Source of the DNA: CAMBDS01 sp964355675
GTDB taxonomy: Bacteria > Electryoneota > AABM5-125-24 > Hatepunaeales > Hatepunaeaceae
Assembly (NCBI GenBank): GCA_964355675.1
Contig: CAYHEC010000010.1
Coordinates: forward strand, 68,884 to 132,883
Length of the DNA: 64,000 bases
Reading direction: 5' to 3'
Each line of letters opens with the position of its first letter. Position 1 is the stretch's first letter. A model generated the notes under the pieces. That model worked only from the letters and a program-made list of their open reading frames with translations, was not told the origin of the DNA and made no database searches. This document shows, in pieces, positions 9,069 through 18,600 of the stretch. Both the position numbers and the translations under genes were made by a program.

Positions 9069-10343
9069 TTATTTTAAACTTAAGCTCCAATTTGTCCCAC
9101 CCAGAACACAGCTAAAATGCCTCGCTACTGCGCCATAGCGTGCCATTGTGGAACCGGTTTCTATGATGTTAAAACTTGAAACATTTTTACGTGTATCAAT
9201 GCTTAGCTTGTTTGGATTGTGTGCAGAAATATAAACAGTATACATGTCAGGGACAAGAAAGTTCTCCCTTATCCGAATGGTTGCTTGATACAAACCGGGC
9301 TTAAGTTCCACAAACGCCTTATTATTTCCATCAGATAAACTACTAAATAATACATTAACATCATTAGAATTAGATAACATAAAAGTGATTTCAGTATCTG
9401 TAGTGTGGCGCAATACTCTGAATTCAAGTCCAATCATAAACGGATTCAGAACATCTATATCCGCGCTCAGATTACCTTGATGGTCAGTTATCCAAACTTT
9501 TGTAAAGGATACGTTGGCGTCCAATTGAGGAACCAACGTAACAACTTTAGTTGTTTCTACTCTTTTATCAGTTATATACTGGCTTATAATATCAGATACT
9601 ACTCCAGTACCAGATATTCTGCCATTATCAAGTAATATCGCTTGAGTACACAATGACCGTACCGCTCCCATATTATGACTCACAAACAGCACCGTCCGAC
9701 CCTCGTGCGCGACTTCTCCCATTTTCCCAAGGCATTTTTTCTGAAACTCAACATCGCCAACGGCGAGTACTTCGTCAATAACAAGTATCTCCGGGTCCAG
9801 ATGCGCCGCCACCGCGAATGCCAGGCGCACCTTCATGCCCGACGAATACCGCTTGACAGGAGTATCGATAAATTGCTCAACGCCGGAAAAGTCAACAATC
9901 TCATCGAACTTTCTGGTCACTTCAGCTTTTGTCATTCCAAGGATCGCGCCATTCAGAAATACATTCTCCCTACCCGTCAATTCCGGGTGAAATCCAGTCC
10001 CGACCTCAAGCAAAGCCCCGATTCGTCCTTTTATCTTGATCTCACCTGAGGTTGGCGCAGTTATATGTGAGATGATTTTTAATAATGTTGACTTACCAGA
10101 ACCATTCTTGCCGATAATGCCGAGTACCTCACCTTGATTAACTTCAAAGTTTATATCGCGCAACGCCCAGATGTATTCGCCGCTCTTGTTGCCATGATCC
10201 ATCTCGCCGATTTTTAGCAGTGGGTCAGGTTTGCCTCTCGCTCTCGCCCACCAGCGACTAAGGTCTCCTGACAATGTACCTCCCCCGATAAGTCCCAATT
10301 TATAGAACTTAGAGAGGTTTTCGACCTTGATAACGACACTCAT
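9069..10343 (-). CDS. Wzt-like ABC transporter ATP-binding protein with carbohydrate-binding C-terminus
   Basis: A 424-residue ATPase of the polysaccharide exporter type. It shows Walker A GKNGSGKST (79-87), the ABC signature YSSGMKVRLAF (165-175) and Walker B LVIDE with the D-loop VLAVGD (186-196). Residues from about 260 form a separate beta-rich domain at the place where Wzt proteins bind the modified non-reducing end of O-antigen. Together with the permease gene 40 nt upstream it forms a Wzm/Wzt exporter that moves lipid-linked glycan across the inner membrane. The C-terminal domain implies that export is gated by a terminal modification, and the adjacent FkbM methyltransferase remnant is an obvious candidate for that cap. 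Confidence 0.92.
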   Translation of the reverse strand: MSVVIKVENLSKFYKLGLIGGGTLSGDLSRWWARARGKPDPLLKIGEMDHGNKSGEYIWALRDINFEVNQGEVLGIIGKNGSGKSTLLKIISHITAPTSGEIKIKGRIGALLEVGTGFHPELTGRENVFLNGAILGMTKAEVTRKFDEIVDFSGVEQFIDTPVKRYSSGMKVRLAFAVAAHLDPEILVIDEVLAVGDVEFQKKCLGKMGEVAHEGRTVLFVSHNMGAVRSLCTQAILLDNGRISGTGVVSDIISQYITDKRVETTKVVTLVPQLDANVSFTKVWITDHQGNLSADIDVLNPFMIGLEFRVLRHTTDTEITFMLSNSNDVNVLFSSLSDGNNKAFVELKPGLYQATIRIRENFLVPDMYTVYISAHNPNKLSIDTRKNVSSFNIIETGSTMARYGAVARHFSCVLGGTNWSLSLK

Positions 10344-10383
10344 TGCGCGCTCAACAGGTCGATGATTGCAGTTACTATGCCGC

Positions 10384-11235
10384 TCAAATTGTGTCCTCGA
10401 AAGTCCGTTCGACGCGGTTAAACAACGAGATTCCGATCAGAAGGATAGTGATAGACATCACAGCGCTATAGGAAAGATAAATTAAATCAGCTTTACCGGC
10501 TCCTAAGAAGGCATAACGGAAAGTCTCGATCACTGGCGCCATCGGGTTGGCAACAACAATCCACTTGTATCGTTCGGGAATGCTCGACACCGGATAAATC
10601 ACTGGCGTCGCATACATGAACAGGTGAATTCCAAAAGTCACCAAAAATCTTAAATCGCGGTAACGAATCGTCAACGAGGAGACGATTATGCCTAAGCCCA
10701 ATCCGAGACTACCCATGATGATCAGAAGAACGGGAGTAAGTAAAATCCAAATATTCGGAGATACGCTGGCTCCGTTGATCAGAAAATAGATGAGAAAACC
10801 AATGAAAAAAAGGAACTGAATTCCGAAGGCTATAATATTAGAAATTACAATACTTACAGGCATTACGAGCCGTGGGAAATATACTTTGCCGAAGATGGCG
10901 GAATTTGCAAGAAATGTTTCCGCTGATTTGGTGATAACATTTGAGAAGTATGTCCAGGCGACCGTGCCAGACATATAGAAAAGGAAGGGCGGCAGTCCAT
11001 CAGTGGATAACTTCGCAACCTTGCCGAATATAATAGTGAACACTACGGACGTCAACAACGGCTGAATTATGTGCCAGAGCGGGCCGAGAATTGTCTGTTT
11101 GTACTGCGCCACAAAGTCGCGCCGCACAAATAGCGATACCAAATCTCTGTAGCGCCACAATTCTTTAAGACGAAGATCAAACCACTTGCCCCGTGGCTGA
11201 ATTACCGTCGTCCACTCAGTCTGGGTTTCCATCAT
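10384..11235 (-). CDS. Wzm/TagG-type ABC-2 polysaccharide export permease
   Basis: A 283-residue membrane protein with about six hydrophobic segments, beginning with the cytosolic stretch RYRDLVSLFVRRDFVAQYKQ that is strongly conserved in O-antigen and teichoic acid exporters. It has the following GPLWHIIQPLL and, near the end, PVIETFRYAFLG. It is the inner-membrane channel partner of the ATPase encoded 40 nt downstream. ATG at 11235 is followed directly by a second ATG, and either could be used. The 129-nt space upstream separates it from the ParB-like gene, so transcription may restart here. Confidence 0.92.
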   Translation of the reverse strand: MMETQTEWTTVIQPRGKWFDLRLKELWRYRDLVSLFVRRDFVAQYKQTILGPLWHIIQPLLTSVVFTIIFGKVAKLSTDGLPPFLFYMSGTVAWTYFSNVITKSAETFLANSAIFGKVYFPRLVMPVSIVISNIIAFGIQFLFFIGFLIYFLINGASVSPNIWILLTPVLLIIMGSLGLGLGIIVSSLTIRYRDLRFLVTFGIHLFMYATPVIYPVSSIPERYKWIVVANPMAPVIETFRYAFLGAGKADLIYLSYSAVMSITILLIGISLFNRVERTFEDTI

Positions 11236-11364
11236 TTAGTTAATGTCGTGATTATGTCGTTTTCGAGATCCGAACCAATTTCATCGATTTTGTTCGCCCG
11301 GAAAACAGGCATCGTTATCTCGTGATTAGAACGCAAATTATGATTTCCTCCGATGCTATGCAAA

Positions 11365-12246
11365 TTAGTTTTCCACATCATAAGTACTCAGTATATTTTC
11401 TAATTCTGATAGAAGTTGTCGTAATGAATCGAGAGAGTCATAACGAAGACTTATGCGGTTTTTAAAGATGTGGACAGAATCATTAGCTTTGGCGAATTGT
11501 TTTAGTTCGGGCAGGACATCCCATTTCTCGTTTGGGTTCCTCTTTTGTTTGCGACGGATAATTTCGTCATCGATCAATTGCTTGAATTGCTCCAAGTCAA
11601 GGCTGGCGCCTCTCAAGATCAGCTTTGCCCTAAGGCGCTCAATAGGAATCTTCGATAATGCCAGCGCTTTCTTCAATGAAAGGGTCTTGTCGGCGATTGC
11701 CTTTTTCAGGTCCGCTGGTAGAAGCAAGAGTGATAAGCGATCATTCACAAAAGACGCAGACTTACCGATTTTGGTGGCAATATCCCGGTAGGTTAATCCA
11801 AGTTGTTCGATTAATTGCTTGATGGCTCTGGCTTCCTCCATCGGTTCCAAGTCAGAGCGTTGCAAGTTCTCTATCAGGGAATATAGAAGGAAATCTTCTT
11901 GTGACAGATCTAACACAATACAAGGAACAGCTGTCAATTCTGCGCGCTTGGCCGCTTCCAATCTACGGTGACCAGCAATCAGAATATAGTGCTTGCGACC
12001 TTTGCGAATAACCAGCAAAGGCTCAAGGACCCCAACGTCTTTTATTGAGGCGGTGAGCTCATCAAGCGAGCGTTGGTCGTTCTCAACCCGTAGTGGAAAT
12101 GAATTGGGGTAAAGAAATCCAATCGGCATCAGTTGGGCGTTCTGAAGAGGTTCAGGTTTGTTCGATGGAAGAGTTTGACCGAACGCTTCATGAAGTTCAG
12201 GCGCCTGCAGACCTATTGCAGGATTGTTATCAGGGTCGTAAGGCAA
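11365..12246 (-). CDS. ParB/Spo0J-family DNA-binding protein, orphan
   Basis: A 293-residue ParB-fold protein. The N-terminal ParB/Srx domain shows VGVLEPLLVIRKG, AGHRRLEAAKRAE (91-103, the CTP-binding arginine motif) and the ENLQRSDLEPMEEA box (126-139). A helix-turn-helix follows at about 151-172 (TYRDIATKIGKSASFVNDRL). A typical ParB C-terminal dimer region is not obvious. There is no parA next to it and I found no 16-bp parS palindrome in the window. It may be a nucleoid or regulatory ParB-like protein rather than the segregation ParB. The start is TTG at 12246, with a stop four codons upstream; an internal ATG at 12126 is an alternative that still retains both boxes. Confidence 0.85.
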   Translation of the reverse strand: MPYDPDNNPAIGLQAPELHEAFGQTLPSNKPEPLQNAQLMPIGFLYPNSFPLRVENDQRSLDELTASIKDVGVLEPLLVIRKGRKHYILIAGHRRLEAAKRAELTAVPCIVLDLSQEDFLLYSLIENLQRSDLEPMEEARAIKQLIEQLGLTYRDIATKIGKSASFVNDRLSLLLLPADLKKAIADKTLSLKKALALSKIPIERLRAKLILRGASLDLEQFKQLIDDEIIRRKQKRNPNEKWDVLPELKQFAKANDSVHIFKNRISLRYDSLDSLRQLLSELENILSTYDVEN

Positions 12247-12694
12247 CGTTTTTGATCAGTCCGAAAGTCGATTGTGAAATCCAACTGTTTCATTGCTACA
12301 AATATCACATACTTATCGTTTGAATAAATATGTATCACAATGATGCAGTTTTCAAAAGTGCGAACACTCAAAGTAACTATTTTCATTGTTAAAGTCAAGA
12401 TTAGCATGGAAATTGTAAGATGTGGCGTCTTTTTTGATTGGTCTATCCTTGATAGATGTCTGTTGAAAAAGTCCTCGCAAGACCAAGCGGACGCGGATGT
12501 CCGCTTGAACACATCCGAGTGAATATCGATGATTTAAAGAACCGATACTAACGAAGTCGAAATTTTGTGCCTTACTAATTGACATGTACTTGACATTAAG
12601 GAATATAGAGACTAACTTGAATATGCCGTCACAAAGTAGCCATAAACCAATTCTATTATAAGTTTTACGAAACAGTCACCATAAGGTCAAACTA
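12247..12694. other. Intergenic region between divergent parB-like gene and giant cargo gene
   Basis: No convincing gene. It holds a GTTGAAAAAGTC-type repeat end at 12461-12473, a small perfect palindrome (CAAGCGGAC / GTCCGCTTG, 12484-12507) that is a short relative of the 72-nt repeats elsewhere, and a possible plus-strand promoter near the right end. Short frames on both strands here have no recognisable content. Confidence 0.5.
12590..12618 (+). promoter_or_regulatory. Possible sigma-70-type promoter for the giant gene
   Basis: TTGACA at 12590-12595, a 17-nt spacer and TAACTT at 12613-12618. This is a full -35 match with a fair -10, about 75 nt upstream of the ATG at 12695. In FCB bacteria promoter consensus often differs, so this is only a suggestion. 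Confidence 0.3.
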
Positions 12695-15600
12695 ATGAAA
12701 ACGATCACTGGAATGCTACTCGCAGTAGTTCTTGTTTTGGTGGTGCCGCAGTTCGGTTTCGCCAGAATAATCAACGTCCCCGAAGAAAATCAGACTATTC
12801 AGGCGGCTATTAATACTGCAGAAGCAGGAGATACCGTTCTGGTTCAGCCGGGAATATACGGTGAAAATATTCTTTTTAACGGAATCGATATTGTCGTTGG
12901 CAGTCTGCTCCTGACGACCGGCGATCATGCTTATATCGACTCGACAATTATTGATGGAAACGCCAGCGCATCGGTTGTTAGAATCCGTACTGGTGAAACT
13001 GATGCTACTGTATTAACAGGCTTTACGATTATTAACGGCAGAGCAAATTATGGCGGCGGAGTTTATATTAACGCCGCCAGCCCGACACTCGATCATCTCA
13101 TTATAACTCGAAATCACGCGATCAGAGACGGCGGCGGGATTTACTGCACGCATAACGCCAATCCCATTTTTAAACATTTGACCGTGTCAGCCGATACTGC
13201 CGAACGGAGTAACGGCGGTCTGTTTACCTTTGATAATTCTTCAGCCACTATAATCAACTCCATCTTCAGGAGTAACATCCCTATCGGAACTCCTGCAGGA
13301 CAAACGATTACCTTTTCCAACATTCAAAATGGTTACGCCGGACAGGGCAATATAAACAGTAATCCCCTCTTCGTCGATCCGGGAAATGGTAACTTCCATC
13401 TGCAAGAAAATTCGCCGTGTATCGACGCTGGCGATCCGAATTCGCCTCCCGATCAAGATGAGTCTCGCGCTGATATAGGGGCTTTTTATTTTGACCAGAC
13501 TCCCTATCCGCGTATAGTTGCCTCGCATGACTCATTGGACTTCGGAGGCGTTCTTCCCGGTGCAGAACTTGCCAGAATAATTACAATTATTAATCAAGGC
13601 GACGCCGACCTAATCGTTCAGCATCCCACGACCGACGGCGAACCTTTCCATGCCGATCCGGAGGATTGGGAGTCCGTTACTCTCGAACCGTTAGATACGC
13701 TCGAAGCCGAAGTTTTTTTCGCTCCAACCGAAATCGGGGATTTCGTGGGGCATTTCATCATCGAATCAAATGACCCTGATAACGAGACTCTTGATATAAT
13801 ACTCATCGGAAGTGGTGCTGTCCCGATCATAGCCGTAGCTTCTGATTCGCTTGATTTTGGTGTTGTTTTAATTGATAATAGCTCCGAACTGCCTCTCGTC
13901 GTGAGCAATAATGGGGGAGCCGATCTGACAATAAGCGACGCCAGCGTTCAAGGAGATAACTACTCGATTGATTTTGGTGGTGAGTTTACCGTTCATCCCG
14001 ATGAATCTGCTGAGATAATTGTCACATTTTCCCCGTCAGAAGCAGGCGGCTTCGATGGGGAAGTCACGATCACTTCTGATGATCCAGAGAATGCCGAAAT
14101 GACTGTGGCCCTGGTCGGAGTCGGCAGAGAGCGAACCATCACAGAATTAGGGGCAATCGATACGCCGGGACAAGCGCTGGGAGTTGCTATCGTTGGATCT
14201 CTTGCACTCTTGTCCGACGGTCAGGGCGGTCTTCGAATAATCGATTATTCCGATCCTGCTAATCCTGCCGAAATTAGCTCCATCGAAACGCCGGGCAACG
14301 CCAGAGATATTGTTGTAGTAAATGGTTTAGCTTTTATCGCTGATGAGGAAAGCGGGCTGAGGATGATTGATTTCTCCGATCCCGAGCATCCTGCCGAAGT
14401 CTGGACGTTCGACACGCCCGGTCGGGCTTATGGAGTTGCGGTTGTTGGTTCGTTTGCTTATGTAGCCGATTACGAGGGAGGGCTCCGTATCGTAGATATT
14501 TCTGACCCCGAATCTCCCCATGAAGTAGGGGCATCCGAAACGAACGGCAATGCTCGAGCGGTAGCCATACTCGGTGATTATGCGTACATAGCCGCGGAAG
14601 AGGGTGGCTTGGAAATAATCGATATTTCTGATCCGGAAAGTCCCCACCGAATTGGTTCTGTCGAAACTCCGGGGAGTGCCTATGGAATTATAGCTCGGGG
14701 AGGTTATGTTTATGTGGCCGATGGAGATAATGGTCTTTGTGTGATCGATGTTTCCACACCTGCTAACCCATCAGTAATTACCAGCTACAACACGCCGGGG
14801 ATTGCGTCCAACGTCACATCGACAGGTGAATTGATCTACGTTGCTGATTCGACCACTGGTATTCAAGTGATTAATATAGCTGATCTTGAAAATATTGAAA
14901 CGGTTGGTACATTCAACACGCATGCCGAAGCTTGTGATATTGCCATTCTTGGCGACTACTGTTTCGTCGCCGATGGAGAAAGCGGACTTCATGTATTGGA
15001 CGTCTCGGAGATTGCTCAATACCCGGTTGTTTCCGTCACCCCAGAGGCGCTGAGGTTTCAGCGTACCGTTACCGGCTATAGTTCAGATATCACGTTGACA
15101 ATCCATAATCGCGGTAATTGTACGTTGAATATTTTCGCGGTAGCGGTCGAGGGAAATTACTTCGAAAGTGAAATCGCAAATCCGGTGGCGATTGAGCCAA
15201 TGGAGAGCTATGATTTGGCAGTTACTTTCACTCCGGAAGAAGCCGGCGATTTTGCTGGAACGCTAACAATTATTTCGGATGATCCATACCAACCTCACAA
15301 GCAAATCTCGTTGTCGGGAAGCGGGCTGGTCTTTGATCTTATCGAAGAGACCGGTTCACTCTTAGAGTTTTTCGCCGGAACTGAAGATGGATGCGCGTAT
15401 GACAACTGGGTAAGCCATATCTCCGAGGGGGTTGCCCGAGACGGTTACAACGAATACTGTCCTCCGGAACTTGACCGGCAGACGAACGGCTTCGGCTCAT
15501 TTACGATAATCGATAGTCTCGAAAATCCGGACGAAATAACCGCGAGTTGGTATGAGATATTTTCCAGCCTGTATCATGGGGACATCGAAACCGCACGCGT

Positions 15601-18600
15601 AACCCTTGCTCTATCAAGTTTCAGCGATAAGTATCAGATAGTTCGTCTCGAAGATGGTGAGAAGAACTATGTAATCTTGAGAGAAAACCTGAATAATGAA
15701 TACTTTGATGACAATGGTACTCAGGACGCCGCCGATGACGTTCGCGGGTCGTTCGACTTGGGATGGGGGTTGTTTGTCTTCGATCTTGACCCTTTCACGC
15801 CGGATGTTATCATCGAAGTACCTCACCCGGAAGACGATTTTCTTGCTCCTCCATCTGGGATCGATGCATTTTTTACGATTGGCGCGAGAGCGCTCTTCGT
15901 AGCAGGAGCCGGTCGTGAAGTCAGCTGGACCGGTGAGGGAAACTATACAAATCTGAAGTCATTTTCAGATCCTACACGCATTGAGGGTAGTGCTTTCAAT
16001 CAAGCACATAAAGCGGGGGTGGACTTGATTGATCAGGAATTTGTCATCCAGATTCACAGTTACGACAGCGAATCGCATCCCACTTTGATGCCCGCCGAAC
16101 TTTCCACACGGCTCGACTACTATCCTAATCGCCCAGTTCTGGATTTTGAGAATCACTTCGATATCGTAAGTCTCACGCCGGAGATTCCGGTTCCCGCCAA
16201 TTCAACTGGACATGAAAACCACGATTCGCTACGGGTCGATGATTTCTATGCTGTCTGGTATGATATCGACGTCTTAGGTACTTATCGCTATCACAATCGC
16301 TTGGATATATCGAACGACGTGGTGATGTTCGCATCGAGCATGAATGAACAGATGCTTTACTCGATGGCTGGCCATGATACTCTGCGGGACGATGAAAAAT
16401 GGCTTCATGTCGAACAGGACGAATTTCCAAATGTCATTACTGAGGATATTCTAAACTATTATAGCGCTGGCGGAGCTATGACCTACCATAATTTCAGCCC
16501 AGCAGTTCAGTTTTACCGCCCGGTGTACACGGCGGTAAGAAACTATTACCATCATAGAACCCTGCATAACGTTCCTGATGATTATCAGACAATCCAGGCC
16601 GCTGTTGACGCTTCAGTCAGTGGAGACACAGTGCTGGTTCAGCCCGGGACTTACGTTGAAACCGTCAACTTCAAGGGCAAAGACATCACGGTGGGAAGCC
16701 TCTTCCTGAACACCGGAGACCAAGCCTACATAGAATCAACTATCATAGATGGCAACCGCAACGGCAGTGTGGTGAGATTTGACAGTGGTGAGACCAATAA
16801 TGCCTTGTTGACCGGATTCACTATTCGAAACGGTTCCGGTTCCATCGATGCTGAAAATGACATCAGCGGCGGGGGGATACATTGCCACAACGCATCGCCC
16901 CGTCTGAATTATCTCAAAATTGTTAACAATAATGCCTGGTATGCCGCGGGTATTTATTGCGAATTAGGTTCCGATGCGATTATCGATCATTGTCTGATTA
17001 CTAACAACGTCGCCGCTATTGCTGGTGGTGGTATGGATTGCTATGCCGCCAGCCCCACCATGAGCAACTGTACCATTGCGGATAATCAGGCAATCAGGGG
17101 AGGCGGGCTCTACCTATTCGATGGCTGTAATCTGACTATTACGAACAGTATCTTCTGGAATAACGCTCCGCAAGAACTTCTTTATTCACTTAGCGGAGTT
17201 CCCGATACGGTTATATTTCAGTACACTGACATTATGGGTGGTGAGCGTCGAGTCAACACTCACCGTAACGGCGCTGTCATCTGGGGAGAAGGCAACATCG
17301 ATCAGGATCCCCGATTTGTTGCCCCTGAGGAGGGTGACTACTCTCTAAGCGAAGGAAGCCCCTGCCAAGACGCCGGAAATCCTGGCGATACACGTGATCC
17401 CGATGACACGTGGATCGATATGGGAGCGCTCTATTCTCCTTATGAGCGAGACAATCAGCCGCGCATGGTTGTTAATTCTAATAGATTTGGCTTCGGAACT
17501 GTCGAAGTCGGGCAGAACCTTCACTTGATATTGCAGATTCACAACACGGGCTATGCCGCTCTTACGGTTTCAGAGATGAGGCTATCAGGAGATCATCCCG
17601 ACGACTTCAGCGCAGACTTCGGACAGGAGTTAACGGTCGATCCCGGTCAGATTCGCAACGTCACATTGACATTTGCCCCCGGCGATGCAGGTCGTCGAGA
17701 AGCCAATATGGTCGCCACAAGTAATGATCCGGTGCAGGCAGAGACTCAAATGGCACTTGGTGGATTCGGATTAATCCGTGGAGATCGTCATTTATGGATT
17801 GTTCCGGATGACCTTGAAAGAATTCAGGAAGCTATTGATATATCAGTCGATGGCGATACTATTCTCGTTAGATCGGGTGTTTACCAGGAGAATATCGATT
17901 TTTCGGGCAAAGCGCTTGTAGTAGGTAGCTTCTTCCTGACCGATCGTGACCCGGAATTGATCACAAATACCGTTATCCGAGGCGACAACAGCGGCGGAGT
18001 GGTTTCTTTCATCAGCGGAGAGGATACGAACTCTGTATTATCAGGATTCACAATAACGGGTGGGCAAGATGGAGTTTACAGCGCGTCTTCAAATCCAACT
18101 ATAAGTTATTGTGTTATAAATAGTAACGCGGCAGTGAACACCGGCGGCGCGGGATTGTACTGCCGCGGTGGCGCTTCGCCAAGCCTTCTTAACTGTACTT
18201 TGGTTGATAATTCAGCTCGATGGGGCGGTGGTATGTACATTCGAGAAGGAAGTGGCGTCACCTTGACCAACTGTATTGTTTGGGCAAATGATCCAAACAC
18301 AGTTTACTCATCGGGTAACGGCGTAAGAAATCGACTTTCGGTGGATCACTCGAATATTGAGGGTGATCGACAGGGGGTTGTTACCAACAATAATTGTCAG
18401 GTCACCTGGGGCGAAGGCAATATCAACACAGATCCTCTGTTTGTTGATTTGGGTAATGGAGACTTCCGTCTGGGAGCCAACAGTCCCTGCGTCGATGCAG
18501 GCAATGCCAATTCGCCGCTCGATGCCGACAGCACCCGCGCCGATCTTGGCGCTCTTTACTATGACCATCGGACGCCTCGTATCGCTGTGGAGCCTGCCGA

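Noticed and set aside
12213..12585. Minus-strand frames of 77-99 codons upstream of the ParB-like gene
   Set aside because: They overlap the start of the parB-like gene and a repeat, and their composition does not look like protein coding.
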